37,759 nucleotides of DNA from a virus. The notes beneath the pieces were generated by a model, which saw only the letters and a list, made by a program, of their open reading frames with translations, was not told the DNA's origin and did no database searches. The position numbers were made by a program, and so were the translations under genes. Below, in pieces: positions 16,352 through 25,903 of the stretch; within the stretch, counting starts at the first letter, position 1; each line of letters starts with the position of its first letter. The DNA lies in IMG/VR virus record IMGVR_UViG_3300048033_000223, positions 1 through 37,759 of that record; one strand, written 5' to 3'.

Positions 16352-18871
16352 ATGGCTGTTAAGTTTCTAAACGGTATTGATGTAGAGGGTTCGTTGAACC
16401 TGCATTCTGATGACATTCCAGATTTAAACGCAAGAAAAATCACTGCAGGTGCTTTAGATGGAGCAAGATTACCTTGGAATGACAACGATGGATTTTCCGG
16501 TACTTACCCTATTGTATGGACTGCCACAGACGGTTTATATAGATCAACTTGGCTTAAAGTAAGAGGCTCGGATGATACCCTTCTTACAAGAAACATTACT
16601 GCCGACGGAAACGTAATTGCAGATAACTTAAACATTGCAAACTGGGATGTAGCCTACGGATGGGGTAACCACGCAAGTGCTGGTTATGTAACATCGAGTG
16701 GTAATACTATTATAGGTACTGATACAGATATTAATACAAGTGGTGCTACAATCATAGACAACTTGTATATGACTGATGGTGTAATAACATCACACGGTAC
16801 AAGGAATCTCACGACTTCCGACATCGGCGCTGCGGCCACATCTCATAAATACCATAGTTTCTCCAATGGTAATGAATTTTACGATAGTTACGGCCAAGGA
16901 AACTATCTCCGCATGTTTACTGAGACAGCGACATTTGACACCTTTAGATTTAGATCTTATTCGAGAGTAGAGGTTTATGACGGAAACTCATGGCAACCTT
17001 CCGCTATGAATCTTGACAGTCTCTTAGACGGTAGAGAAGATACTGGTATTAGTTTACTGCCCGAAAACTCTCACTTTAGATTTGAGATTAACAGAGCAAG
17101 CGGATGGCCTACAACTGCTTTGTTTGTATTGCAAAGTAGTTGGACAGACACCAATGGCTATACATGTAGCATAACACTTGAGACTCTCAATGGATCGACT
17201 TGGGAGGTAAAAGACACTTGGACCTATTCTAACTTCCAAAGAGGATTAAACCTACACACCACAACGCAGACACATGACGGTCGTGCCAACATGCGCGTTA
17301 CTATAAACATGAGTTGGGACGCTGCCAGTCATGACTATCACGCATTAAGAAGAATAATGTTCTTGTCTAACTTCTCCGGTGGTGAGACACTTGATCCTTG
17401 GACATGGAACTATAATAAGGTTGTTAATTTTGATGCCTTGCCGCAAGCCGGAGGCGCTAACTTAGCGACTCAATCTTGGGTAGGTAGTCAAGGCTATCTA
17501 ACAGCGGTACCTTCAACATACGCAACCACGAGTTATGTAGACACTGCTGTTGCCAATGTTGTATCTTCTGCACCAGGTGCTTTAGACACTTTAAATGAAC
17601 TTGCTGCTGCTTTAGGAGATGATGAGAACTTCAGTACAACTGTGGCGAGCAACATATCAGCAGTAGGAACTCGCATCGACGAAGAAGTTCTGCCGTTAAT
17701 CCCTACTGATAACTCTTCATTGACGAATGGCGCAGGTTATTTAACATCTGTACCTTCAGAATACTTGACTCAGACAGAAGGAGATGACAGATACCTTCAG
17801 TCTTTACCTGCTCACAACCATGATCGTATAGTAGAGAAGTCTTTAATTAGTTATGGATCTGGTTTTTTACAATGGGCTGATCACGCTGGAAATGGAGGAA
17901 ATGGTTTAAATGGCGAGGCTCCTGGCAACCCATTTAATGACTGGCATCATCATATTATACAGAACCACGCTAACGGCGGTGGGTACTACGTTGATATCGC
18001 ATCATCTTTTCATAGTGATAGAATTCACTTTAGAAGATTGACTAATGGCGTGATGAGTTCTTGGAGAGAGTTTTACCATACCGGTAACTTTACAGACAAT
18101 TCAAGCAATTGGGACGCAGCACATGGATGGGGCGATCATGGATCAGAAGGTTACTTAACGGGTATAACGTCGTCTCAAGTAACCACAGCGTTAGGCTACA
18201 CTCCATATGAAGAGGGAACAACCTTAAGTGTAGGGACAGGCGAGATAAACGGAACAAACTTTAATATAAAAGGTGTTAATCAAATAGAGATTAACGATCC
18301 GGGAGAGGGCATTGTATGGACGAGTGGTTCAAGTGGTAACATCACTCTTGCAACTGTAGATGACACGTCGGACAACATTCTTAATTTAACTGGTACAAAT
18401 GCTTCTTTTGCTATAAACGGTGCAACCGTAGCAACGCAGACATATGCTGACAACGCTGCAGGAGCAGTTAACACTGCTTTGTCTGAAGAAATAGGTAATT
18501 TATCTACTGCGGTTTCTGCTAATACTACAGAGGCGGCTAATAACAGAACGGCTATTACTAACTTAGGAACATCTAAGCAAGACGCCGGTAATTACTTTAC
18601 TGATGGTGACACAGTTTTAAACATGGCCAACAATGATGGTCTTGTTTATAACGATACTACCAATAGAATGTATGTTAAACTTGACGGTACGAACCGTGAA
18701 ATTTACCATGAAGGAAACTTTACTCCAAGTAATTATTTATCTTTAAGTGGAGGTACTGCAACAGGCACTATAGCGGCACCTACTTTTGACGCTACAACCG
18801 AGGTTACGGTAGGACCTTGGGCTATAAGACACAATGCTGATAATGGTAGATTAGAATTTGTATTATCGTGA
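16352..18871 (+). CDS. Large tail fibre protein
   Basis: An 839-residue modular fibre. It opens with a base domain (VKFLNGIDVEGSLNLHSDDIPDLNA), contains a jelly-roll-like region (about 190-350) and the segment SSAPGALDTLNELAAALGDDENFSTTV shared with the 309-residue fibre. It also has the common fibre-tip pattern GNPFNDWHHHIIQNH ... YYVDIASSFHSDRIHFRRLTNG ... SWREFYHTGNF, and several 'NWDAAHGWGDH' / 'WGNHASAGY' repeats typical of flavobacterial phage fibres. It most likely carries a receptor-binding function. Confidence 0.88.
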   Translation: MAVKFLNGIDVEGSLNLHSDDIPDLNARKITAGALDGARLPWNDNDGFSGTYPIVWTATDGLYRSTWLKVRGSDDTLLTRNITADGNVIADNLNIANWDVAYGWGNHASAGYVTSSGNTIIGTDTDINTSGATIIDNLYMTDGVITSHGTRNLTTSDIGAAATSHKYHSFSNGNEFYDSYGQGNYLRMFTETATFDTFRFRSYSRVEVYDGNSWQPSAMNLDSLLDGREDTGISLLPENSHFRFEINRASGWPTTALFVLQSSWTDTNGYTCSITLETLNGSTWEVKDTWTYSNFQRGLNLHTTTQTHDGRANMRVTINMSWDAASHDYHALRRIMFLSNFSGGETLDPWTWNYNKVVNFDALPQAGGANLATQSWVGSQGYLTAVPSTYATTSYVDTAVANVVSSAPGALDTLNELAAALGDDENFSTTVASNISAVGTRIDEEVLPLIPTDNSSLTNGAGYLTSVPSEYLTQTEGDDRYLQSLPAHNHDRIVEKSLISYGSGFLQWADHAGNGGNGLNGEAPGNPFNDWHHHIIQNHANGGGYYVDIASSFHSDRIHFRRLTNGVMSSWREFYHTGNFTDNSSNWDAAHGWGDHGSEGYLTGITSSQVTTALGYTPYEEGTTLSVGTGEINGTNFNIKGVNQIEINDPGEGIVWTSGSSGNITLATVDDTSDNILNLTGTNASFAINGATVATQTYADNAAGAVNTALSEEIGNLSTAVSANTTEAANNRTAITNLGTSKQDAGNYFTDGDTVLNMANNDGLVYNDTTNRMYVKLDGTNREIYHEGNFTPSNYLSLSGGTATGTIAAPTFDATTEVTVGPWAIRHNADNGRLEFVLS

Positions 18872-19035
18872 TAGAGATCATAGAAGATATAAGCAACGAT
18901 TTATTTATTGTTTCGCATAATAACTTTGAGACATATGAATACTCGTCCTTAGAGGACGCTGTGTCTAAGGCTCGAGAGTTGTGTGATTGTAACGATGAAT
19001 TTGAAGTAACACCTTTTTTTAATGATGAACTTTGA
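18868..19035 (+). CDS. Small acidic protein (GTG start)
   Basis: A 55-residue frame that starts at a GTG overlapping the fibre stop and ends 14 bases inside the next gene, filling the gap completely. The product (MIEIIEDISNDLFIVSHNNF at the start, then SSLEDAVSKARELCDCNDEF) looks like a compact alpha/beta protein. The non-ATG start makes it less certain. No function can be given. Confidence 0.5.
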   Translation: MIEIIEDISNDLFIVSHNNFETYEYSSLEDAVSKARELCDCNDEFEVTPFFNDEL

Positions 19036-20134
19036 TACAGAAGGTAATCTAAGAACACCTAACTTAGACTCAAATCTTCATGGAGACGCTACATTAGGAC
19101 GTACTAACCTGTACACTAATGGTGACTTTGAACAAGGTACTGACTTTAATTTCTGGAGTGGTTTATCTATAAGCGAAGATGGGCCGCAGTCTGGCCGTTA
19201 CTATGCTGTTCAAAATGTATACGCTGGATGGCAGTCATCTCAAATGGTACCTGTTGACACTACAAACGAATATCAGATATCGTTTTGGGGCAAAACTATT
19301 AGTTTAGGAACCAATGACAGTTTAAGTAGGGGTCATGTAGGCTTTGCTTGTTATGATAAAAACCAATCCTTTATTGATCTTAGAAATTGCGGTGGATTAG
19401 GAAATACTGTTCTTAGTAGAGAGTTGCAGCCGGGAGATGAGTATGCTTATTTTGAATCTAATAGTGGTTGGTACAGCGGAACATTTGAGCAGACTACATC
19501 TGCAAGAGGTTATCAAAGGCAAATAATATTTTTTCCGCCGGATCACCCGGACTATAGCGAGCCTTGGTATTACTCAAGATTAAATAATATTGCCTATCAA
19601 GAGATGTTGCAAACTCCAGAGGGAGACTGGAAAGTAAGATTATCAAGTTATAAAGGTAGCGCAACGGGTGTGGATGCTCCTACAACAATGCCAGACTATG
19701 GATACCCTTTGCCAGCCGGCACTCCTGTGTCCAGAGGTCATGCAGGGGGTACTTATAACTACGCATTTGGTACACCTACCCTTCCTTTAAACACTTGGGC
19801 TAATCACATAAGAACGATTCCTGCAAACGTAGAGGTAAGAAATTCGGATACTCGATTTAGACAAGGCACTAAATTTATAAGGTTCCTTATATTAGGTAAT
19901 TACTACCAAAGATCAAGCACATATACAGTTAAACCTACTTTCGGTTTAGATAACATAGCGCTTGTGAATGTTACGCAGGCTCAAACAAATACTTACGAAA
20001 CACCTTTAGAGTTATCCGAAGAGGGTGTACATGTTCAAGATTTTGTTGAATTAGGTGCAGCACCTGTAGAAAATGTAGCAAGTTATATTGACAATGGAAC
20101 ATTGTATGTTGCAAACGAAATAATAGAAGAATAA
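19022..20134 (+). CDS. Putative carbohydrate-binding tail protein
   Basis: A 370-residue protein. Residues about 28-180 (TNLYTNGDFEQGTDFNFWSG, then YYAVQNVYAGWQSSQMVPVD and YQISFWGK) look like a jelly-roll carbohydrate-binding module of the CBM4/9-like type often found in phage adhesins. The rest is Tyr- and Gly-rich beta structure, and the C-terminus (EEGVHVQDFVELGAAPVENVASYIDNGTLYV) resembles fibre linkers. It probably contributes to host surface recognition. The start is at 19022 or one codon later (19025). Confidence 0.6.
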   Translation: MMNFDTEGNLRTPNLDSNLHGDATLGRTNLYTNGDFEQGTDFNFWSGLSISEDGPQSGRYYAVQNVYAGWQSSQMVPVDTTNEYQISFWGKTISLGTNDSLSRGHVGFACYDKNQSFIDLRNCGGLGNTVLSRELQPGDEYAYFESNSGWYSGTFEQTTSARGYQRQIIFFPPDHPDYSEPWYYSRLNNIAYQEMLQTPEGDWKVRLSSYKGSATGVDAPTTMPDYGYPLPAGTPVSRGHAGGTYNYAFGTPTLPLNTWANHIRTIPANVEVRNSDTRFRQGTKFIRFLILGNYYQRSSTYTVKPTFGLDNIALVNVTQAQTNTYETPLELSEEGVHVQDFVELGAAPVENVASYIDNGTLYVANEIIEE

Positions 20135-20135
20135 A

Positions 20136-21572
20136 ATGGCTCAACTAAAAGAGGGAACAACGATCGCAGGAAGCGTAGCATTACACGCTGGTAATTTCAA
20201 TCCAACTGACTATCCTAATATGGTTGGTCCACAAGGGCCACAAGGTGAACCAGGATTACAGGGAGAACCTGGCGCCGCAGGAGCCGCAGGAGGAACCGGG
20301 CCACAGGGTCCACAGGGTCCACAGGGCGAACAGGGTCCACAGGGGGATATAGGTCCGGAGGGACCAAGAGGCGCCGAGGGTGGTGTTGGACCCGAAGGTC
20401 CGGCGGGGCCGGCCGGGTCTAACGGTACAAATGGATCTAATGGATCTAATGGTTCTAACGGCGCATCTGCTTACGACTTAGCATTAGCAGAAGGATTTGA
20501 AGGAGACATATCAGAATGGTTAACAAGTTTAGTTGGAGCCACGGGCGCTCGCGGGGCCGAAGGTCCGGCGGGACCGGCTGGCGCTAACGGTACTAATGGT
20601 ACTGATGGTACTGATGGTGCTGCTGGAGCAGAGGGTCCGAGAGGACCTGCTGGTGCAAATGGTAGTAATGGTACTAATGGAGCCAACGGAGCATCGGCAT
20701 ATGAATTGGCATTGGCAGAGGGCTTCGAAGGAGATATTACTGAGTGGCTTGCAAGCCTAATTGGAGAGACAGGAGCAAGAGGTGCTGAAGGGCCACAGGG
20801 GCCAGAGGGTGCCGCAGGTGCAAATGGAACTAACGGAGCAGAAGGGCCGCAAGGGCCGCAGGGAGAGCCTGGAACAAATGGTAGTAATGGAGCAGAGGGA
20901 CCACGGGGACCGCAAGGGGAGCCTGGTGTAGAGGGGCCACAAGGGCCTGCTGGGGCAGACGCTTTCTCTGGTTCGTCAATAACGCTTGGTAGCGGCGTTG
21001 TTTTATCTGAATCTACTGATCGTGCAGATCTTCTTTCTGTTACAAGCAGTACAAGCGGCTGGGGTGGACTACAAATCACAAACACATCCGGTGATGGCAT
21101 ATGGTCATTTATGGTAGACGGCGCTGCTGCTGGTATTTATGATGATCAACAAGGTGACTGGGCCATTTACTGTGTGGAAAACAGTTATGTAGAATTAAGA
21201 CATAATGGAGCAGGTAAACTTGCAACCACAAGTGGTGGTGTAAGTGTAACAGGTGCAATCACAGCGACAGGTGATGTAACAGCATTCTCGGATGCTCGCG
21301 TTAAAGAAAACGTAGAGACGATACCTAACGCCCTTGAATCTGTAAAGCAGATGAGAGGTGTCACATACAATAAGATAGGCGAAGAGAAGCAGTCTATAGG
21401 TGTTATAGCGCAAGAACTTGAAGAGGTTACTCCACAACTTGTACATAATAATGAAGACGGCATGAAGTCCGTGGCCTACGGAAATATTACAGCAGTGCTT
21501 ATTGAGGCTCTTAAAGAGCAGCAAACGCAAATTGAAGAACTAAAAGCAAAACTTGATGGCCTTACCAAGTAG
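20136..21572 (+). CDS. Collagen-like tail fibre with S74 chaperone domain
   Basis: A 478-residue fibre. After a short base ([18 protein letters not shown]) comes a long Gly-x-y collagen-like shaft (residues about 30-275) interrupted twice by a helical insert, [19 protein letters not shown] and [20 protein letters not shown] beta tip follows, and the C-terminal 100 residues ([17 protein letters not shown], then [21 protein letters not shown]) form an intramolecular chaperone of the peptidase S74 type. In that family a Ser-Lys pair in SDxRxKxN cuts the chaperone off after trimer folding; S and K are both present here. Confidence 0.9.
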   Translation: MAQLKEGTTIAGSVALHAGNFNPTDYPNMVGPQGPQGEPGLQGEPGAAGAAGGTGPQGPQGPQGEQGPQGDIGPEGPRGAEGGVGPEGPAGPAGSNGTNGSNGSNGSNGASAYDLALAEGFEGDISEWLTSLVGATGARGAEGPAGPAGANGTNGTDGTDGAAGAEGPRGPAGANGSNGTNGANGASAYELALAEGFEGDITEWLASLIGETGARGAEGPQGPEGAAGANGTNGAEGPQGPQGEPGTNGSNGAEGPRGPQGEPGVEGPQGPAGADAFSGSSITLGSGVVLSESTDRADLLSVTSSTSGWGGLQITNTSGDGIWSFMVDGAAAGIYDDQQGDWAIYCVENSYVELRHNGAGKLATTSGGVSVTGAITATGDVTAFSDARVKENVETIPNALESVKQMRGVTYNKIGEEKQSIGVIAQELEEVTPQLVHNNEDGMKSVAYGNITAVLIEALKEQQTQIEELKAKLDGLTK

Positions 21573-22437
21573 TGGTGCGTTAAGCATAGGTGATATAAGA
21601 ACTGAAGTTGGATCTACGAGTGGTAGCCTTGCAGCACTTTCTGCTGCTGTAGGCTTTACTACGCCTCATAGAATATCCGACTTTTACGGCTATACTTCAT
21701 CTACACCTAATGACTTGTATTGGGACTTTGCAGAGAATGCTGGTGGTGCTGCATTTACAGGTAATGCAGGCTCAGAAACAGTGCCTTTTTCATTTAGTAT
21801 GTGGGTTAGGCCAACATGGGCTGCGAGTGATACAAACACATTATTATTCGAGATAAACTCCAATTCTGGTGTTAACAGCAACAGGTTGATGCTAATATAT
21901 GATTATGGATTTAACAGATTGGTTTTTAGAAATAGATCTGGAACATCTAATTACCACATCAACTGGGCTTTAAATCAAAACGCTGCAGCAGGAAATATAG
22001 GCAGGTGGCACAATACATCAAGAGGACCTGTAAACTCTAATGGATTTGTACATTTAGCAGGAACTTTTGACCCAGGTCAAAGCCAGGCTGTAAACGGTCT
22101 AAAATTGTACTGGAATGGCGTGGCCTTTACTACCACAATTACACAGGCTAATGGCAATAACGCTGCATTCTCTAAAACACATATGTATATAAATGTAGCG
22201 TTTAATGGAGCGGGTGACAGAGCAGGTGACTTTGATAATGTAGCATTTTGGTTCGATAGATTGTTAACTTCTACAGAGATCGGTGCGCTTTACAACAGTG
22301 GAGTACCGACTACAGCGGCCGATGCAGGATTGACTACGGGACTAAACTTCGAGGCTACTATGGAGACAGGTGAGTTTATAGACAACACAGGTAATTGGAA
22401 CGCTGGAGCAACAGGTGGATCAGTTGCGGAATATTAA
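21556..22437 (+). CDS. Concanavalin-like lectin/adhesin (LamG fold)
   Basis: A 293-residue protein overlapping the collagen-like fibre end by 17 bases. The N-terminus ([18 protein letters not shown], then PHRISDFYGY) is a peptide commonly found at the front of phage adhesins. The rest reads as a LamG/concanavalin-like jelly roll: FSFSMWVRPTWAASDTNTLLFE, FVHLAGTFDPGQ, LKLYWNGV and NVAFWFDRLLTSTEIGALYNSG. Such domains bind sugars, so this is probably a receptor-binding or decoration protein. An in-frame TTG lies one codon upstream. Confidence 0.8.
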   Translation: MALPSSGALSIGDIRTEVGSTSGSLAALSAAVGFTTPHRISDFYGYTSSTPNDLYWDFAENAGGAAFTGNAGSETVPFSFSMWVRPTWAASDTNTLLFEINSNSGVNSNRLMLIYDYGFNRLVFRNRSGTSNYHINWALNQNAAAGNIGRWHNTSRGPVNSNGFVHLAGTFDPGQSQAVNGLKLYWNGVAFTTTITQANGNNAAFSKTHMYINVAFNGAGDRAGDFDNVAFWFDRLLTSTEIGALYNSGVPTTAADAGLTTGLNFEATMETGEFIDNTGNWNAGATGGSVAEY

Positions 22438-22439
22438 TG

Positions 22440-22465
22440 TATATTTGTTAGGATAACAAATTAAT
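22440..22465 (+). promoter_or_regulatory. Putative host-type promoter with operator palindrome
   Basis: TATATTTG (22440-22447) fits the Bacteroidota -7 element TAnnTTTG, though no -33 TTTG at the right distance is seen. It overlaps a perfect 8-bp inverted repeat, ATTTGTTA (22443-22450) and TAACAAAT (22454-22461). The 13-mer ATAACAAATTAAT (22453-22465) recurs at 29545-29557. It may control the gene run from 22473 to the portal. Confidence 0.45.
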
Positions 22466-22472
22466 TTTAATT

Positions 22473-22709
22473 ATGTCAGACGTTAAAAAATTATCAGAAG
22501 AAAGACTAAAGTCTATCAACGAACTTGTTGGTACTTTAAACTATGTAGGTTCGAAAGTTACTGAATTATCGGTAGAGCATTCTCGTGCTACAGAAGCATA
22601 CCGTCATCTGCAAGAGCAACTTGAAGGTGAAAAAGAAAAGATCCGTTCAGAATACGGTGACGTAGAAATAAACCTACAGACAGGAGAACTGAAGGAAAAT
22701 AAAGAATAG
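22473..22709 (+). CDS. Small coiled-coil protein
   Basis: A 78-residue charged, mostly helical protein (residues 5-60 form a heptad-rich helix), ending in YGDVEINLQTGELKE. Short proteins with this layout are frequent near the portal or fibre genes of Bacteroidota phages, but their role is not known to me. It follows an operator-like palindrome and begins the portal cluster. Confidence 0.7.
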   Translation: MSDVKKLSEERLKSINELVGTLNYVGSKVTELSVEHSRATEAYRHLQEQLEGEKEKIRSEYGDVEINLQTGELKENKE

Positions 22710-22715
22710 ATTATT

Positions 22716-23048
22716 ATGAAGCGATTAAGGGTAGGAGTTGTAAACACAATCTCTTTTATTAAGTCTGACTATACGGTTAACGACTTTGAAATAACTTTAG
22801 ACAAGGTTGTAGGCACTACAACTCTTACTCTTAATAATCTTACAGATATTCACAACCTTGATTCTTGTAAGGATTTCATATCTATAAACATAGATCTCGT
22901 CACAAACGACCTGGAAGGGGGAGAATATCATTTGACGCTGTCCAACAACGGTAATAGTATCGTATATCTATGTAATGTGGTTGATCATGAATACACTAAG
23001 CCGGGTACGAGTATTTACGGTGATACTGTAGTTGTAACAGACCTTTAA
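22716..23048 (+). CDS. Hypothetical beta-rich structural-region protein
   Basis: A 110-residue protein of unknown function, with alternating strands (FEITLDKVVGTTTLTLNNL, then EGGEYHLTLSNNGNSIVYLCNV). It resembles small Ig-like virion proteins that occur between fibre and portal genes in related phages. Its stop codon (TAA at 23046-23048) directly precedes a TTGTAAATTA motif. Confidence 0.65.
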   Translation: MKRLRVGVVNTISFIKSDYTVNDFEITLDKVVGTTTLTLNNLTDIHNLDSCKDFISINIDLVTNDLEGGEYHLTLSNNGNSIVYLCNVVDHEYTKPGTSIYGDTVVVTDL

Positions 23049-23058
23049 TTGTAAATTA
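23049..23058 (+). promoter_or_regulatory. TTGTAAATTA motif, copy 6
   Basis: It lies between the stop at 23048 and the portal ATG at 23064, with 5 bases between motif and start, as at copy 2. Confidence 0.5.
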
Positions 23059-23063
23059 TAGTA

Positions 23064-24305
23064 ATGGGACTATTTGATAACATCGTAAATTACTTTGCTT
23101 CGAACACTTATGTTCAAGCCACAAGTGACAGCATATCTTCTAACGAGTTAGAAAACTCTATTGAGGACTTAAATGGCCGTTATAAATTAGGCCAGACAAT
23201 CGTAGGAAACTACATTAAGTTTGGTGTAAACGACGATTTTCCAGTTATTCTTGAGAAAATGTTGCGCCAATCTCCTGTTCATGCAGGTATTCTAACTAAA
23301 AAAGCCAAAATGGTTGCAGGTAATGACATCGATTACGATGATTCGTTTCTAAAAACCAACAAGGCTAAACAAGAACTGAGAGTATTCTTAAAGAACTGTG
23401 CAGGTCAGAATCAAGGGTTGCATCATGTTATTAATCACGCTGCTTTCCAGTATGAATCTAAGGGTGCTTATGCTCTTTACATTCGCTGGAATAGAGGTAG
23501 AACTAAGATACTTGAACTACAGTCTTTAGATGTAAAAGGTGTACGCGCAGTAGAGCCGGGTCAAGACGGTAAGGTAAAAGAATATATTGTTCGTCGATCA
23601 TTCGGATACGGAGCAAACTCTGTACAGCATAATGATCCAAAGAAAGTCAAGGCTTTCGATAAATTTGACAAATCAAGCAGAGAGGCGGTTCTTTACGTTT
23701 CTAATCCTTACAGCGGAAACCCTTACTATGGAGTACCTAATTACATCTCTGCATACCACTTTATATCTTCGGACTTTGCCTTCGGTAAACATATTAAGAC
23801 TACAGCAGAGAATGGCTTTACACCAAAGGTTATGGCTACTTTTGTTGGGCGAAACATGTCTAACGAGCAAAAAGCCGAAGAATACAAAAAACTAAAAGAA
23901 TCTTTTACCGGTCCAGACGGTGAGACTATCATCGCTTCTTGGGTTAAGAAAATTGAGGACAAGCCTCAGATAGACGTTCTTGATGTACGAAACCTGGACA
24001 AAACAATTGATGTCTTATCGAGACTCAACGACGCTAAAATTCTTACTGCTCACAATGTCACTTCTCCTACTTTGTTTGGTGTTATGGTATCCGGTAAACT
24101 TGGGGGCACGGGCAACGAATTGGTTTCAGCGTACCAAATATTTAGAGCAACGGAAACGCTACCTAACAGAGAGGTTATTTTAAACGGTATAAACCGTGTG
24201 TTATCCACCGTTGATTACGACAAAATGGAAGTGTCTATAGTTGAAGAAGAAATCAACTTAGAAAACATAAAAGGCGCAAACACAGATAACATCTCAAATG
24301 GTTAG
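23064..24305 (+). CDS. Portal protein
   Basis: A 413-residue protein with the look of HK97/PBSX-type portals: an N-terminal segment with FGVNDDFPVILEKMLRQSPVHAGILTKKAKMVAG, a central region (RNRGRTKILELQSLDVKGVR in part, then NPYYGVPNYISAYHFISSDFAFGKHIKTTAENGFTP), and the helical part LFGVMVSGKLGGTGNELVSAYQIFRATETLPNREVI. The portal is the 12-fold ring through which DNA enters the head. It lies 20 kb from the terminase, after the fibre genes, rather than next to it. Confidence 0.85.
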   Translation: MGLFDNIVNYFASNTYVQATSDSISSNELENSIEDLNGRYKLGQTIVGNYIKFGVNDDFPVILEKMLRQSPVHAGILTKKAKMVAGNDIDYDDSFLKTNKAKQELRVFLKNCAGQNQGLHHVINHAAFQYESKGAYALYIRWNRGRTKILELQSLDVKGVRAVEPGQDGKVKEYIVRRSFGYGANSVQHNDPKKVKAFDKFDKSSREAVLYVSNPYSGNPYYGVPNYISAYHFISSDFAFGKHIKTTAENGFTPKVMATFVGRNMSNEQKAEEYKKLKESFTGPDGETIIASWVKKIEDKPQIDVLDVRNLDKTIDVLSRLNDAKILTAHNVTSPTLFGVMVSGKLGGTGNELVSAYQIFRATETLPNREVILNGINRVLSTVDYDKMEVSIVEEEINLENIKGANTDNISNG

Positions 24306-24816
24306 AATTATATTCATAGACGACAATTATCTTTACAAGAACTTCCCTCTCCCTCAGAGAATGGATAGAGCATCTTTGTTGTCCATTATTCAGTTAGAGC
24401 AGTTTACATCTACACAAGACTTGTTAGGTACATGTCTTTATGAAGATCTTGAGGGAAAGGTTTATAATCAAACCTTGACGTCTACCGAGGAAGGTCTGTT
24501 TAAGTTGGTAAAGTATTCCCTGTCTATGTATGCAGCAAAGTCTGCAATATCTATACTACGAAGTGAGACTTCGAGAACTAAGAGAGAAGAGACTAACGCT
24601 GATCAATACGTTTTAGATACAATACTTTCAACCATAGAGAGTAAACTTGCTTATATAAACAAAAGAGTTGTAGAGTACATTAAGGCCGATACTACGCTTT
24701 ATGGAATTGCTACTGCGGATGGGTGTGATAATGACGTGTTTGATGAAACAGACACCTACAACTCGACAATTTACTACCCTAAAGAACCAATAAATAAAGA
24801 TTGCAATGCAGAATAA
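24298..24816 (+). CDS. Putative head-tail connector
   Basis: A 172-residue protein, mostly helical in the middle (RASLLSIIQLEQFTSTQDLLGTCLYEDL, then EEGLFKLVKYSLSMYAAKSAISILR), overlapping the portal by 8 bases. The pattern of helices that begin with 'I...Q...I...LG..Ly..l' resembles DUF6712-like or gp6-type adaptors that bind below the portal. Context and pattern agree; no motif is decisive. Confidence 0.55.
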   Translation: MVRIIFIDDNYLYKNFPLPQRMDRASLLSIIQLEQFTSTQDLLGTCLYEDLEGKVYNQTLTSTEEGLFKLVKYSLSMYAAKSAISILRSETSRTKREETNADQYVLDTILSTIESKLAYINKRVVEYIKADTTLYGIATADGCDNDVFDETDTYNSTIYYPKEPINKDCNAE

Positions 24817-25438
24817 AAAGTTAATAAATTTTGGTGGTGCTACCGTAGGCGAAAAAGGAGTCTACTCTATTGAGTTCCATGAGGACGATCAGTACGCTCA
24901 AGTAAAGCGTGCTAATCGGGATGGTACGGCAGATTACTTCCTATTGGACTCTACCGGCGCGCAACCAACAAGGCTGTCTCCGCAATACGAGAGAAGAGGA
25001 CACGATGCCAGTGCATTAGCATTTACATCTAACACGACGAGAACAGTTGATCTAAATGGAGGAGGCTTCTTCCATGATGATTCTCGAACTTTTGCCCCTA
25101 TTGCTGGAGCGCTTTCTTCAAACCAAGGCATTATAAGTTTAGCAGAACTAAGCGTTGGGGATACATTTACCATCTCTTTCGACATTAATGTAACGCCTAA
25201 CAACTCTAATGCAGATTTCACACTGGAGGTAAACTGGATCACTCAAAGCGGTATTTACACACAAACTCTTTGGGAAGGTGGCGCTGGACATAGTTCGGGA
25301 ACAAAAACTGTTTCGGGAAGTAAAATGTTCACTGTTGTCGATGAAGCAATGAAAACAGCAGCCACTCACAGTATGAGAATGACATGTAACGCCGATGGTA
25401 CTATCGTTCCTTTGTGGGTGATGATCACCAAGATGTAA
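24806..25438 (+). CDS. Putative structural protein
   Basis: A 210-residue beta-rich protein of unknown function. The N-terminal 55 residues (TVGEKGVYSIEFHEDDQYAQVKRANRDGTADYFLLD) look like a small attachment domain, and the rest (ISLAELSVGDTFTISFDINV, then ADFTLEVNWI and HSMRMTCNADG) a jelly roll or Ig-like sandwich. It may be a head fibre, decoration or minor tail protein. It overlaps the connector by 11 bases. Confidence 0.5.
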   Translation: MQNKKLINFGGATVGEKGVYSIEFHEDDQYAQVKRANRDGTADYFLLDSTGAQPTRLSPQYERRGHDASALAFTSNTTRTVDLNGGGFFHDDSRTFAPIAGALSSNQGIISLAELSVGDTFTISFDINVTPNNSNADFTLEVNWITQSGIYTQTLWEGGAGHSSGTKTVSGSKMFTVVDEAMKTAATHSMRMTCNADGTIVPLWVMITKM

Positions 25439-25444
25439 TGTCAA

Positions 25445-25903
25445 ATGATGCTGTCGAAGAACCTTTCGCTTGTGGAAGTGACGAAGTCTGCTACTGCGAT
25501 AAAGCATGGAATTGTAAACGAACCAACCCTGGAGCATTTGCTAAGTCTAAAAGAATTAGCGACGAACGTCTTTCAGCCGATAAGAGATCATTTCTCAACG
25601 CCTGTAGCCGTATCATCGGGATACCGGTCAAATGCATTAAACGACTTAATAGGTGGTTCAAAAAGATCTCAGCATTCCAAAGGAGAGGCTTTAGATCTTG
25701 ATGCAGATGTATATGGTGGCATCACTAACCGACAAATATTTGAATACATAAGAGAATCTTTAGACTACGATCAGTTGATCTATGAGTTCGGCACAGACGA
25801 AGAGCCAGCGTGGGTTCATGTTTCTTATAAGTCAGAAGGCAATCGCAGAGAAGTATTAAAGGCTTACAAGGATAATGGCCAGACTAAATACAAACACATA
25901 TAA
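25445..25903 (+). CDS. Endolysin, peptidase M15 family
   Basis: A 152-residue zinc peptidase that would cleave peptide cross-links in peptidoglycan at lysis. It shows SSGYRSNALNDLIGG (58-71), SQHSKGEALDLD (75-86) with zinc ligands H77 and D84, and WVHVSY with H125, the family pattern SxHxxGxAxD ... WxHxS. The length fits a stand-alone M15A domain without a wall-binding module. It overlaps the following membrane-protein gene by one base, and the next genes look like holin and spanin, which supports a role in lysis. Confidence 0.88.
   Translation: MMLSKNLSLVEVTKSATAIKHGIVNEPTLEHLLSLKELATNVFQPIRDHFSTPVAVSSGYRSNALNDLIGGSKRSQHSKGEALDLDADVYGGITNRQIFEYIRESLDYDQLIYEFGTDEEPAWVHVSYKSEGNRREVLKAYKDNGQTKYKHI

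Noticed and set aside
20220-20960. Short repeats considered as a CRISPR array
   Set aside because: The repeats are 9-base codon triplets encoding Gly-x-y in one open frame, without spacers.
20471-21100. 209-codon minus-strand frame opposite the collagen-like fibre
   Set aside because: Its Pro/Ser-rich product is simply the complement of the Gly-x-y repeat; the plus-strand gene has clear domains.
25414-25701. Plus-strand frame overlapping the endolysin
   Set aside because: The endolysin frame has all M15 motifs, whereas this product has none.
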